From: JBDHTS01 sp044221445 | Lineage (GTDB): Bacteria > Pseudomonadota > Alphaproteobacteria > Micavibrionales > Micavibrionaceae | Direction: 5' to 3' | NCBI GenBank assembly: GCA_044221445.1 | Contig: JBGAPF010000003.1 | Coordinates: 1 to 64,000 of the forward strand | DNA length: 64,000 bases | Shown: positions 42,237 to 51,394 of the stretch, piece after piece | Numbering within the stretch: the stretch's first letter is position 1 | Layout of the letters: each line of letters begins with the position of its first letter | The notes under the pieces: generated by a model | What the model saw: only the letters and a program-made list of their open reading frames with translations | Told to the model about the DNA's origin: nothing | The model's database searches: none | Translations under genes and position numbers: made by a program

Positions 42237-43529
42237 TTGGACGCCATCCCTGAAAAAATAACGCAGCGAGAACTGGATGAAGTTATCAGGAAACATGGTA
42301 TTTTCCTGAAGGGCATCCGCGGCGGGGCGCGCGCCGCCCTGAAATTCCGCAACCTTTCCAACCTCGATTTCCGGCGGGTCGATCTTTCCCAGGCCGACCT
42401 GACAGGTTCGCTGCTGATCGGCGCAGATCTGTCTCAGGGGGTTTTCCGCAGCACGACCTTTTTCGCCTGCGACATGCGCAACGCCAATCTTGAAGACGCC
42501 AACGTATCGCGGGCGGATTTCCGGGGCGCCTATCTGGCCGGCGCCAACCTCACGGGTGCGAACATGGAATCCGCCGATCTGCGCGAAGGCAAGATCATGG
42601 AGCGCGACGAGGACGGCGTTCTGGCCGAAAAAACCCGGCCCGGCATCGTCGGCAAGACGCACCGCGCTGTCCTGAGCGGCGCCAAGCTTAAAGACACCAA
42701 TATGTCGGGCATCAACGCCGCGCGGGCCGATTTTACCGACGCCGATCTGTCCGGCGTCATCATCAAGGACGCCGACATGGACGGGGCGAACTTCAGGGGC
42801 GCCAACCTGACCGATGCCGACTTCACGGGTTCGACGCTGACGAACGCCAACATGCATGATTCCGTGATGACCGGCGCGGTGATGGAACATACCGAGACGG
42901 CGGGCGCGAACCTGGCCGACGCGCGTAACGAAACGGCAATGGGCACCGATTTCGGAACGCTGCAGAAATCCCTGCCCGATCTGCTGGAGGACCATACGGT
43001 CTGGGTGACGACGGAAGGCAGACAGGGCCAGCGGCTCGATTTGAGCGGGTACGACCTGCGCCACCTCCCGGACCTGAAGCATTATTCCCTGACGGCCGTC
43101 AAGGCCATCGGCGCGAATTTTCTGAACCAAGACCTGCAACGCGCGGATATTCAGAGCGCCGTGCTCGACCGGTCCGATCTTCGCGATTGCCGCCTGATGA
43201 AAGCCGACCTGCGCGGCAGTTCGTTCCGCAGCGCGGTCCTGACGCGCGCCGACCTGTCGGGCGCCAATCTCGCGCCCCTGCATTTCATCCGCGACGACGG
43301 CACGAAATGGATGCAGCGCGTGGATATGACGGGTGCCAACTTGCGGTACAGCACGTTGCGTAGCGCCAATCTGGCCGATGCGGTGCTATCGGGCGTCGAT
43401 TGCTCCTATGCCTGCTTTACGGGCGCCGACCTGCGCCGCGCCGACCTGACCGGCGCGATCCTCGACCATGCAGACCTGTCGGGCTGCCTGACGGAAGGCG
43501 CGATCGGGCTCGGACGCGACAGGGCTTAA
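42237..43529 (+). CDS. Pentapeptide-repeat protein
   Basis: About 430 residues. From residue 30 on the sequence is built of A(D/N)LxX-type pentapeptides (LSQADLTGSLLIGADLSQGVF, ANLEDANVSRADFRGAYLAGANLTGANM and later blocks), giving a right-handed quadrilateral beta-helix. Two non-repeat inserts break it: about 120-140 (ERDEDGVLAEKTRP) and about 235-285 (TLQKSLPDLLEDHTVWVTTEGRQGQRLDLSG). The start is uncertain: no ATG lies in the first part, and a TTG at 42237 or an upstream GTG overlapping pgi are the choices. Function is not predictable. mutL follows. Confidence 0.8.
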   Translation: MDAIPEKITQRELDEVIRKHGIFLKGIRGGARAALKFRNLSNLDFRRVDLSQADLTGSLLIGADLSQGVFRSTTFFACDMRNANLEDANVSRADFRGAYLAGANLTGANMESADLREGKIMERDEDGVLAEKTRPGIVGKTHRAVLSGAKLKDTNMSGINAARADFTDADLSGVIIKDADMDGANFRGANLTDADFTGSTLTNANMHDSVMTGAVMEHTETAGANLADARNETAMGTDFGTLQKSLPDLLEDHTVWVTTEGRQGQRLDLSGYDLRHLPDLKHYSLTAVKAIGANFLNQDLQRADIQSAVLDRSDLRDCRLMKADLRGSSFRSAVLTRADLSGANLAPLHFIRDDGTKWMQRVDMTGANLRYSTLRSANLADAVLSGVDCSYACFTGADLRRADLTGAILDHADLSGCLTEGAIGLGRDRA

Positions 43530-43572
43530 AAAAACCCACGACTCAGCAGGCGCAAGCCGTTATTATTTTCCC

Positions 43573-45354
43573 ATGCGAATCCGCCATCTGCCCGAAACCC
43601 TGGTCAACCGCATCGCGGCGGGGGAAGTGATCGAACGTCCCGCCGCCGCCGTCAAGGAACTGATGGAGAACGCGCTCGACGCAGGCGCGACGCGCATCGC
43701 CGTCGACATCGCCCAAGGCGGCAAGGCGCTGATCCAGATCGCCGATAACGGTCACGGCATGCCGCGTGACGAGCTGGCCGCGGCGCTCGACCGGCATGCG
43801 ACGTCCAAGTTGCCGGGCGACGACCTGCTGAACATCCACACCCTAGGTTTCCGGGGCGAGGCCCTGCCCTCCATCGCGTCTGTCAGCCGGATGAACATCC
43901 GTTCGCGCGCCGTCGGCGCCCCCGAAGCCTGGCAGATCGCGTGCCATGCGGGCGATAAAGGTTTTCCTGAACCATCATCCCATCCGGAAGGCACGACCGT
44001 CGAGGTGCGCGACCTGTTTTTCGCGACGCCAGCGCGGCTGAAATTTCTGAAAGGCGACCGGGCGGAATATGCCGCCGTGAAAGACGTGGTCATGCGGCTG
44101 GCCATGGGCTTCCCCCATGTGGCGTTCCGCCTGACGCATGACGGTCGGACGAGTCTGAACCTTCCCGCCCTGGAAAACAACGATCTCGCCGGGCGCCTTG
44201 CCGCGCTGCTGGGGCAGGATTTTATCGACAGCGCGATGGCTATAGAGGCGGCGCGCGACGGCATACGTCTGCACGGGCTTGCCGGCCTGCCGACCTATGA
44301 CAGCGGTGCTGGGCAGCACCAATACCTGTTCGTCAACGGCCGCCCGGTGCGCGACCGGATGCTGAACGGCGCGCTGCGCGGCGGGTACGCCGACGTGATG
44401 GCGCGAGACCGGCATCCGGTGGCCGTGCTGTTCGTCACGCTGGAACCGGAGCAGGTGGACGTCAATGTGCATCCGGCCAAGGCGGAAGTGCGTTTCCGGG
44501 ATTCGATGCTCGTGCGCGGGCTGATCGTCAGCGCGATCCGCCACGCGCTGCTGCGCGACGGCCAGGCGACGGCCAGCACGGTGTCCTTTGCAGCGCTCGG
44601 TGCGTTCGAACAGCAGAGGCCTGCGCCGCCGCCTTTGCAGCATAGCGGCGCGGCGGCGCCTTACCGCCCGGCCTATACAGGCAGCCCTGGCCTCGCCGAG
44701 CGGCATGCGGACGCCTACGCCCCTTCCGCGCGCAGCGAAGAACCCGCGCCTGTCGCCGCCGTCAATGAAAACTGGCCGCTGGGCGCCGCGCGGGCGCAAC
44801 TGCATGAAAACTATATCGTCGCCCAGACGCCGGACGGCATGGTGATCGTGGACCAGCACGCGGCCCATGAACGCCTGGTCTATGAACGCTTCAAGGCACA
44901 GATGGCCGCGACGGGGATCGAAAAACAGGGATTGCTGACACCCGAGATCGTCGACCTGTCGGATACGGACGCCGCCCTGCTGCTGGAACGGCAGGAACAA
45001 CTGGCGAGGCTGGGGCTTGAAATCGAACCGTTCGGCGCGGGGTCCGTCGCCGTGCGCAGCGTGCCCGCGCTTCTGGGTCCCGGGGCGGACATCCAGGCGC
45101 TGATCCGCCGTCTGAGCGACGAGTTATCGGAGTCCGAAGATACCTCGCGACTGGAAGAACAGATCAACATGATCCTCGCCACCATGGCCTGCCACGGCTC
45201 CGTCCGGTCGGGCCGCCGCCTGAATACCGACGAAATGAACGCCCTGCTCCGCCAGATGGAGCAGACGCCTTCCTCCGGCCAGTGCAACCATGGCCGGCCC
45301 ACCTGGATACGGCTTAGCCTCAAGGATATCGAAAAGCTGTTCGGGCGTCGGTAA
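43573..45354 (+). CDS. mutL: DNA mismatch repair protein MutL
   Basis: 593 residues. The N-terminal GHKL ATPase has VNRIAAGEVIERPAAAVKELMENALDAGA, DNGHGM and LGFRGEALPSIASV. A Pro/Ala-rich linker (about 330-400) leads to the C-terminal dimerisation domain with DQHAAHERLVYE, the DQHA(x)2E(x)4E motif of MutL endonucleases, and an ATMACHGSVRSG motif and FSSGQCNHGRPT-like block (PSSGQCNHGRPT). This agrees with nicking by MutL itself in species lacking MutH. The pentapeptide gene precedes by 43 bases. Confidence 0.95.
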   Translation: MRIRHLPETLVNRIAAGEVIERPAAAVKELMENALDAGATRIAVDIAQGGKALIQIADNGHGMPRDELAAALDRHATSKLPGDDLLNIHTLGFRGEALPSIASVSRMNIRSRAVGAPEAWQIACHAGDKGFPEPSSHPEGTTVEVRDLFFATPARLKFLKGDRAEYAAVKDVVMRLAMGFPHVAFRLTHDGRTSLNLPALENNDLAGRLAALLGQDFIDSAMAIEAARDGIRLHGLAGLPTYDSGAGQHQYLFVNGRPVRDRMLNGALRGGYADVMARDRHPVAVLFVTLEPEQVDVNVHPAKAEVRFRDSMLVRGLIVSAIRHALLRDGQATASTVSFAALGAFEQQRPAPPPLQHSGAAAPYRPAYTGSPGLAERHADAYAPSARSEEPAPVAAVNENWPLGAARAQLHENYIVAQTPDGMVIVDQHAAHERLVYERFKAQMAATGIEKQGLLTPEIVDLSDTDAALLLERQEQLARLGLEIEPFGAGSVAVRSVPALLGPGADIQALIRRLSDELSESEDTSRLEEQINMILATMACHGSVRSGRRLNTDEMNALLRQMEQTPSSGQCNHGRPTWIRLSLKDIEKLFGRR

Positions 45355-45424
45355 CCCTTTTCATAGCGGTTTGACTTTCACCGGCGCAGACTCCATCCTT
45401 GATCCACAATAACAGGGAGATGTC

Positions 45425-45916
45425 ATGGAAGACGGTCACGGCGCGGCGCTGGAAAAAGAGCAGAAGCAAGTCAACCGCATTTACGCGGCGCTTTCGGCGA
45501 TGATCATTTTTTCCTGCCTGCCGGTCATTGTGCTGCAGGTCGTGGGCATCCTGCTCATGTTCTATGTGCTGATCGGCGCGTATGCCCTGCGCGCGCGCTG
45601 TCCCGAAGACAGTTTCGCCAACAACCATATGACATGGTTGATCCGCAGCTTCTGGATTTCATCTCTGTTTTTCGGGATCGGTTTCGCCGCCGCCGTCGTC
45701 TATCTGTCTCAGAACCTCGACCTCGGCTCCGTGACGGCGCTGGAAGATGCGGTGATGAGCGGGCAGTTCGTGATGACCGACGGCATTAAAAAACTCGCCC
45801 TTGTCTCCTTGGCGACGATGGGTCCCAGCCTTGTCTATTTCGTCTATCGATCGGCCAAAGGGCTGTCGCGGGCCTTGAAAGGGCACCGCATGGGCAACGT
45901 CAAAGAATGGTTTTAA
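45425..45916 (+). CDS. Small membrane protein (DUF4870-like)
   Basis: 163 residues with a short charged N-terminus (MEDGHGAALEKEQKQVN) and three to four membrane helices (about 20-55, 77-97, 125-145). The layout resembles DUF4870/Tic20-like small membrane proteins, but similarity is only in topology, so the family name is tentative. AACAGGGAGATGTC precedes the ATG, a good ribosome-binding site. The region after it, to 46000, holds an imperfect hairpin (45923-45953) without a T run. Confidence 0.6.
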   Translation: MEDGHGAALEKEQKQVNRIYAALSAMIIFSCLPVIVLQVVGILLMFYVLIGAYALRARCPEDSFANNHMTWLIRSFWISSLFFGIGFAAAVVYLSQNLDLGSVTALEDAVMSGQFVMTDGIKKLALVSLATMGPSLVYFVYRSAKGLSRALKGHRMGNVKEWF

Positions 45917-46000
45917 CAAAGAATCAGGGATCGCCCAGGCAGCGACCCCTGACTTAAGGAAAAGGGCAGGAAAGTTCCCACCCTTCTCAACCGGATAATC

Positions 46001-46171
46001 TTAACTCCGACCGCCTTTGCGGCCCGCCTCCCGGGCCCGTTCCGAACCTTTTTCGAAGCTGCCGGTGGAGGCTTTGCCTCCCATGCGGCCTGCCTCGCGC
46101 GCAGCGGTGCTGCCCTTTACGAAACGACCGTTTTCGTCACGGCCTCCTTTCGCAGTGGATGAATTGTTCAT
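46001..46171 (-). CDS. KGG-motif stress protein (con-10-like)
   Basis: 56 residues from an ATG with a perfect AAGGAG at correct spacing; a longer frame upstream is not supported. Repeats of the form KGG..REAGRMGGKASTGSFEKGSERAREAGRKGGR place it in the KGG-repeat/stress-induced (con-10, YciG/GsiB-like) family of small hydrophilic proteins. Such proteins are linked to desiccation, starvation or general stress. Strongly basic and Gly-rich, so likely intrinsically disordered. It diverges from gcvPB; the 226-base gap shows no other feature. Confidence 0.9.
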   Translation of the reverse strand: MNNSSTAKGGRDENGRFVKGSTAAREAGRMGGKASTGSFEKGSERAREAGRKGGRS

Positions 46172-46397
46172 CGGTTTCTCCTTCGAGTCTTGCAGATGAT
46201 TCACAGCTGCCAACATATCCGGCGGCACTAAGTTCCGGCTGAAAAAGCCCCCAAAATCCCCTTTGCCGCTGCGCTTCCAGCGAAACGGTCAACTCCCCAA
46301 GGCATTAACGGGGAAGGCAGATCCTCAAAAAATTTACCCATTGAATAATACGGGTGGATGTCTATAGAGTTTTCCCATGCAATCCGGGGATCACACG

Positions 46398-47924
46398 ATG
46401 GCGACAGAGCGCAAGGTCATGCACGCGGCAACACAGTTTTCCGACCTCAACGGCGGCACGCGCGGCCTTCATTACGAGGAAAACCTTCTCTGGGAGAAGG
46501 AGCGCAGCGACCATCCCGGCGTCGACCTGCCGGAGCCGGAAGGCATCAGCCTGCGCACCGGCAGACCGGAGCGCGGCGCGATCGGCCTGCCGCAATGCTC
46601 GGAGCCTCAGGTGCTGCGTCATTTCGTGCGGCTGTCGACCTGGAATTATTCCATCGACCACGGCTTCTTCCCCCTGGGTTCCTGCACCATGAAGCACAAC
46701 CCGCGCCTGAACGAGAAGCTGGCGCGGCTTCCCGGTTTCGCGCATCTGCACCCTATGCAGCCGGAAAGCACGACCCAGGGCGCTCTGGCCGTGATGTACG
46801 AACTGCAGACCTATCTTGGCGAACTCACCAACCTGCCCGGCGTGTGCCTGGCGCCCGCCGCGGGCGCGCATGGTGAACTGGCCGGGATCATGACGATCCG
46901 CCGCGCGCATGAAGCGAAGGGCCATAAGAACAAGACGGTCATGTTGGTGCCCGACTCGGCGCACGGCACCAACCCCGCGACCGCCGCCATGTGCGGCTAT
47001 ACGATCAAGACAATCAAGACCGCCGAGACCGGGCGCCTGACCGTCGCGGCTTTCCGCGAGGCGCTCGGCGACGGCCAGGACGTCGCTGGCATGATGGTGA
47101 CCAACCCCAACACCTGCGGCCTGTTCGAGAGCGAGATCATCGAGATCGCCGCCCTGCTGCACAAGGCGGGCGGGTATTTCTATTGTGACGGCGCCAATTT
47201 CAACGCGCTGGTCGGCAAAATCCGGCCCGGCGATTTCGGCGTCGACGTCATGCATATCAACCTGCACAAAACTTTCTCCACCCCCCATGGCGGCGGAGGC
47301 CCCGGTTCAGGCCCGATCTGCGTGACGGAAGAGCTTTCACCCTACCTGCCCGTGCCGCAGGTGACCAAGACCGGCGACGCCTATCATCTGGAATGGGAGG
47401 ATGAGCGGCCCGAATCTCTCGGCCGCCTGAAAGGCTTTCAGGGCCAGTTCGGCATGCATGTCCGCGCGCTTTCCTACATGCTCTCGCACGGCGCAGACGG
47501 CCTGAAACAGGTGTCGGAAGACGCCGTGCTGAACGCCAATTATATCCTCAGCCAGTTGAAGGACGACTACCATGTGCCGTTCGACGGCCCCTGCATGCAT
47601 GAATGCCTGCTGACCGACAAGAACCAGAAGGACGCCCATGTCACCACGCTCGACATCGCGAAGACGCTGGTCGAATACGGCTTCCACCCGATGACGGTCT
47701 ATTTCCCGCTGGTCGTCCCCGGCGCGATGCTGATCGAGCCGACGGAAACGGAAAGCAAGGATTCTCTGGACCGCTTTATCACCGTCATGAAGCACATTGC
47801 AGAAGAAGCCGCGAACGGCAAAGGCGACCTCCTGCACGCCAACCCGGTCTCCGCCCCCCGCGCCAGATTGGACGAAGTGACGGCGGCGCGGGAGCCGAAA
47901 CTAAGATGGAAAGCCAGAATATAA
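46398..47924 (+). CDS. gcvPB: Glycine dehydrogenase (decarboxylating) subunit 2
   Basis: 508 residues from an ATG preceded by GGGGATC; an ATG 21 bases upstream is possible. PLP enzyme subunit of the split P-protein of the glycine cleavage system. The PLP lysine is in HINLHKTFSTPHGGGGPGSGP, with LPGVCLAPAAGAHGELAGI, DSAHGTNPATAAMCGY and NPNTCGLFE blocks typical of the C-terminal half of GcvP. gcvPA, gcvT and gcvH are not adjacent here (the gene is followed by a secreted-protein gene), so the operon must be split or cut. It has no glycine riboswitch that I can see. Confidence 0.95.
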   Translation: MATERKVMHAATQFSDLNGGTRGLHYEENLLWEKERSDHPGVDLPEPEGISLRTGRPERGAIGLPQCSEPQVLRHFVRLSTWNYSIDHGFFPLGSCTMKHNPRLNEKLARLPGFAHLHPMQPESTTQGALAVMYELQTYLGELTNLPGVCLAPAAGAHGELAGIMTIRRAHEAKGHKNKTVMLVPDSAHGTNPATAAMCGYTIKTIKTAETGRLTVAAFREALGDGQDVAGMMVTNPNTCGLFESEIIEIAALLHKAGGYFYCDGANFNALVGKIRPGDFGVDVMHINLHKTFSTPHGGGGPGSGPICVTEELSPYLPVPQVTKTGDAYHLEWEDERPESLGRLKGFQGQFGMHVRALSYMLSHGADGLKQVSEDAVLNANYILSQLKDDYHVPFDGPCMHECLLTDKNQKDAHVTTLDIAKTLVEYGFHPMTVYFPLVVPGAMLIEPTETESKDSLDRFITVMKHIAEEAANGKGDLLHANPVSAPRARLDEVTAAREPKLRWKARI

Positions 47925-48152
47925 CGCCAGATATTTTATTGTTCCCAAATCTTCCCAAAAAATGTCTTTTCTTAAGGCAACACGTCCATTTACGGACGGT
48001 TTAAAGCATGTTTTGATATAAAACGATATCGAACTTTGTTTTTTTATAAGTTTACAATCTTATAAACACAAGAAACATATTGACGCCGCTTCGCTTAAGG
48101 CCTAAAGCCATCAACTTTAATATATTATACATATACATTAGAGGACGCTAAA

Positions 48153-49712
48153 ATGACCTTGAAGCTGAATAACAAAATGACCGCAGTCGCCCTGGCGGGC
48201 GCTCTTGCGCCTTCGATCCTGGGCGCAGTGCTTCCGGGTGTTACGCCCGTCACTTTGACCCCGCTGACCGCATCGCAGGAAAAAGCCGTCATCGTTCACG
48301 ATATCAATCTTCTGCAGAACACAACAGGGGTCGACCTCAGCTTCAAGCGCGTCATCGGCCAGTTGCTGACAAGTGCAGGCTTTGCGGACACGAAAGCTGC
48401 GCGGGAATCTCTTGTTCGCAGAATGCTCGACAAGTTCACCGCCACCAGCGCCGTGAACAGGGGCGTAGCTTTCCCTGTCGTCCCGAACGATGCGGTGGCT
48501 GCCCTGAACCCTGCCGCCCTGATGGATCCTACCAACGACGTAGATGGCATGCGCCTGGTTGCCGTGGTCGACCGTCTTGAGCGTGCCCAGAGCGACGGCG
48601 TCCAGGGCGACTGCGGGGAACACAGGATGATTTTCGCCAAAGGCGATGGCCGTAATATTTTCAACCGCGGGTTTTTTATTCTGGAACCAAAAATGCAACG
48701 CCCCGGCTCGGGCCAGCCGATTACGGCCTGCCTGCCTTTAGCCAAGAAATGGGACGGCCTGCGGAAAAAATCCGGCCTGGCGCTGGCGCGCGACATCGAA
48801 CAGATCTTCTTCACAGGGATCCCCGGATTCCTGCCCGCGATCCATGCCGCGAATTTCGACCCGGTCGTCGGCGGCCAGTTCCGGACCGATATGTTCATGG
48901 ATGGAATCTGGGAGCTGCGCCAGTTCGGCTTTGAGACTAAGGCTGGAAAGCCTACCTTCACCATGCGCCCGGTCGAAGATACCCCGTTCCCCGGGTTTTA
49001 TCAGGATATCGTCCTTGCCGACCCGAAAATGGAAGGGCTGAGAAAGACTTTCCCCGGGGACTTCATCAACAGAGTGCTGCCTGCCCTGTTCCGCGAGGAT
49101 ATCGCCGCGAAGGCCGGCGGCAGACCAATGAAAAGCGACGACCTTATTTTCAAGCTGGCTACCGACCTTCCCGGCAAATACGATATGTTTAGGTCTGTTT
49201 CCAGCACGTTCGAAGAAGACCCTAGAGGCCTCGTTTCTGCCTCTTTCGCAGATGCGACCGTGGCTAAAGTCGTATCCTTTAAACTGCCTTATCAGGTTAC
49301 CCCGGAACAGATTTTCGCCAGAGGCGGTCTGGCGGCCTGCAGTATATGCCACGAGACGGGAAATTTTGCGGATATCGCCAAATCCAACAATCCCGCTGTT
49401 AGCCCGTTCATTGGGGCGCCTGCGTCGCTTGGCTTTGTGCATGTCGCGGAAGACGGCAATATATCCGACCGTCTGCGGCAAGTCGATTTGCCAAAACGGT
49501 TAAAGGCCTTGTGGGCTTTCATCGCCAACCCGACATCCGCGCGTGAAATTGTGATGGCCGATACGGCAACACTGTCCGAAGTAGCCCGGAAAACTGCAAC
49601 CGTCAGCAAGCGCGTGAAAGACGGCACAGCCACTGAAGGCGAGATCCTGGACGCGCGCGAAATGCGGGCGAAACTGCCAGGCGACTTCGTTCAGCACCTG
49701 TCGGCACACTGA
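48153..49712 (+). CDS. Exported protein with a single CxxCH haem motif
   Basis: 519 residues with a weak signal peptide (KMTAVALAGALAPSILGAVLPG). The first half has CGEHRMIFAKGDGRNIFNRGFFILEPKMQRPG and the second a single haem-binding CSICH in GGLAACSICHETGNFADI, residues about 395-399; a distal axial ligand is not obvious. The order resembles large hypothetical secreted proteins of Gram-negative bacteria of unknown role. I infer a periplasmic, possibly c-type haem, protein. The promoter region upstream (47925-48152) is strongly AT-rich. It ends at a clear terminator. Confidence 0.6.
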   Translation: MTLKLNNKMTAVALAGALAPSILGAVLPGVTPVTLTPLTASQEKAVIVHDINLLQNTTGVDLSFKRVIGQLLTSAGFADTKAARESLVRRMLDKFTATSAVNRGVAFPVVPNDAVAALNPAALMDPTNDVDGMRLVAVVDRLERAQSDGVQGDCGEHRMIFAKGDGRNIFNRGFFILEPKMQRPGSGQPITACLPLAKKWDGLRKKSGLALARDIEQIFFTGIPGFLPAIHAANFDPVVGGQFRTDMFMDGIWELRQFGFETKAGKPTFTMRPVEDTPFPGFYQDIVLADPKMEGLRKTFPGDFINRVLPALFREDIAAKAGGRPMKSDDLIFKLATDLPGKYDMFRSVSSTFEEDPRGLVSASFADATVAKVVSFKLPYQVTPEQIFARGGLAACSICHETGNFADIAKSNNPAVSPFIGAPASLGFVHVAEDGNISDRLRQVDLPKRLKALWAFIANPTSAREIVMADTATLSEVARKTATVSKRVKDGTATEGEILDAREMRAKLPGDFVQHLSAH

Positions 49713-49738
49713 CCGTCCGTTAAAAATGAAATGAAGAG

Positions 49739-49764
49739 GCCCCTTCCTGGCAAGGGGCTTTTTT
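49739..49764 (+). terminator. Terminator after the CxxCH protein gene
   Basis: GCCCCTT, loop CCTGGC, AAGGGGC, then six T. It lies 27 bases past the stop codon. Confidence 0.85.
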
Positions 49765-49793
49765 CATGGCGGTTGCAAGAGGTGCAAAAAGAC

Positions 49794-50348
49794 TTACTGG
49801 CGGTACTTATTGAGAACCATGTCCAGTTCCGACAGAAGCGGCATGATCTCGTCGCGGAAGTGGTCGCGCTTCTGGCGACTCACTTTCGTATCGGCCGCTT
49901 TCTTCATCAGCCCCGCCACCCTGTCCTGGAATTCTGCCAGGTTTTTGTAATGCGCCATCTGGGAACGATTGGCCTGGCGCAACCGGTGGGCGAAGAGATA
50001 GATCAGGGAACGGATGGCCTTGTCCTCGGTGTTTTCGATGCGCCTTTCGAGTTCTTCGTGTGTGATCTCGGAAACCACCGTTTCCTCGACCGCACGCACC
50101 GTGGCGGAGCGCGTATCGTTCTCGATCAGCGCCATCTCACCGAAAATCTCGCCCGCCCCAAGCTCCGAAACCACCAGCATATGCATATCGTCGCGCACGA
50201 CCACCTCGACCCGCCCGTTTTCGATATAGAAGGCGCGGTTGGCAGAGCTGTCCTGTTCGACGATGATGTCGCCGGGATAGAACACCTGGCGGTTCATGAT
50301 GCGGTGGAAATTCCGGACGTCCTTGAAGGGATCAAGTTCGGTAAACAC
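49794..50348 (-). CDS. Cyclic-nucleotide-binding-domain protein without DNA-binding domain
   Basis: 184 residues from a GTG with AAGGAA upstream; a TTG seven codons earlier is less likely. A CAP-type domain (about 10-120) contains FYPGDIIVEQDSSANRAFYIENGRVEVVV, LGAGEIFGEMALIENDTRSATVRAVEETVVSEI, including the phosphate-binding-cassette GEMALIENDTRSATV. No helix-turn-helix follows; the rest is a charged helical tail (EDKAIRSLIYLFAHRLRQANRSQ). It may sense cAMP/cGMP or act as a protein adaptor. It diverges from secE; the gap between them is about 290 bases. Confidence 0.85.
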   Translation of the reverse strand: MFTELDPFKDVRNFHRIMNRQVFYPGDIIVEQDSSANRAFYIENGRVEVVVRDDMHMLVVSELGAGEIFGEMALIENDTRSATVRAVEETVVSEITHEELERRIENTEDKAIRSLIYLFAHRLRQANRSQMAHYKNLAEFQDRVAGLMKKAADTKVSRQKRDHFRDEIMPLLSELDMVLNKYRQ

Positions 50349-50639
50349 GTTCTTCCTTACCGTTAACAAGCCATACGTTCATCTTACAATAATTGCCATA
50401 AAATACCGTAAAGTAAGGGCAGGAATTGGCTAAAATTGTATCTATTTACAAGCCAGCATTACGGGTTAGTCGCTTTTTTATGCGGCCTTCCTGTCCCCCT
50501 TCGCCTCCTACCCGCCCTGACCGCATTTTTCTCTGGCAAAACCGTTTTTTTTAAGCTAGAAACCTATCATTCCCCTTAATCAAAGAGTTTCCTGAACGCC
50601 CCCGGCGACACGAACCTTTGGTGAAAATGAAGGAACGAC

Positions 50640-50831
50640 ATGTTGAATCCTATGGAATTTTTCCGCCAGGTACGGACGGAAATGCAGAAAGTGACCTGGC
50701 CCTCGCGCAAGGAAACGACCGCCAGCACGGTGGCCGTGTTCGTCATGGTGCTGATGGCTTCCATTTTCATGTTTATGGCCGACCAGGTGATGGCGGCGCT
50801 GGTGCGCTTCATCCTCGGGATCGGCGCCTGA
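50640..50831 (+). CDS. secE: Preprotein translocase subunit SecE
   Basis: 63 residues, the short single-helix form usual in alphaproteobacteria. NPMEFFRQVRTEMQKVTWPSRKET is the conserved cytoplasmic amphipathic helix, and one membrane helix follows (about 33-58). It holds SecY in the translocon. nusG follows after 32 bases. In many relatives tRNA-Trp lies just before secE; none is seen in the 290 bases upstream. Confidence 0.93.
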   Translation: MLNPMEFFRQVRTEMQKVTWPSRKETTASTVAVFVMVLMASIFMFMADQVMAALVRFILGIGA

Positions 50832-50863
50832 GTTAACACAGATATTTATAAGGACGAAAACCG

Positions 50864-51394
50864 ATGGCCAAACGCTGGTATGTTCTGCACGTTTATTCCG
50901 GGTTCGAAAACAAGGTGGCCGAAGCCATCAAGGACAAGGCTCTGAAACAGGGGATCGAGGAGCGGGTCGAGGAGATCATGGTCCCGACCGAGGAAGTGGT
51001 GGAGATGCGCCGCGGCCAGAAGGTCAATTCCGAACGCAAGTTCTTCCCGGGCTACGTGCTGGCGAAGCTGGACCTCGACGACGAGGTCTGGCACATGGTC
51101 AAGAACACCCCGAAAGTCACGGGTTTCCTCGGCGCGGGCAACCGCCCCTCGCCGATCAGCGAGAAAGAAGCCGAACAGCTGATCCGTCAGATCAAGGAAG
51201 GCGTCGACCGTCCCCGCCCGAGCGTTATCTTCGACATCGGCGAGGAGGTCAAAGTGGCCGACGGCCCGTTTGCGTCCTTCAACGGCATGGTCGAGGAAAT
51301 CGACGAGGAAAAAGGCCGCCTGAAAGTCTCCGTCTCCATCTTCGGCCGCGCGACGCCGGTGGAACTGGAATACGGCCAGGTCGAGAAGCTTTAA
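50864..51394 (+). CDS. nusG: Transcription termination/antitermination factor NusG
   Basis: 176 residues. The NGN domain starts MAKRWYVLHVYSGFENKVAEAIKD with FFPGYVLAKLDLDDEVWHMVKNTPKVTGFLG, and the KOW domain has GEEVKVADGPFASFNGMVEEIDEEKGRLKVSVSIFGR. Binds RNA polymerase and Rho or S10. The stop codon shares a TTAA with a convergent gene of unknown function, not with rplK as in the usual operon. Confidence 0.96.
   Translation: MAKRWYVLHVYSGFENKVAEAIKDKALKQGIEERVEEIMVPTEEVVEMRRGQKVNSERKFFPGYVLAKLDLDDEVWHMVKNTPKVTGFLGAGNRPSPISEKEAEQLIRQIKEGVDRPRPSVIFDIGEEVKVADGPFASFNGMVEEIDEEKGRLKVSVSIFGRATPVELEYGQVEKL

Noticed and set aside
45923..45953. Terminator after the membrane protein gene at 45425
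   Set aside because: The stem is imperfect and no T run follows on either strand.
46172..46397. Possible glycine riboswitch upstream of gcvPB
   Set aside because: The conserved aptamer elements are absent; only a weak CCCC/GGGG hairpin is visible.
50370..50639. tRNA-Trp upstream of secE
   Set aside because: Expected from related genomes, but no cloverleaf can be formed in this region.
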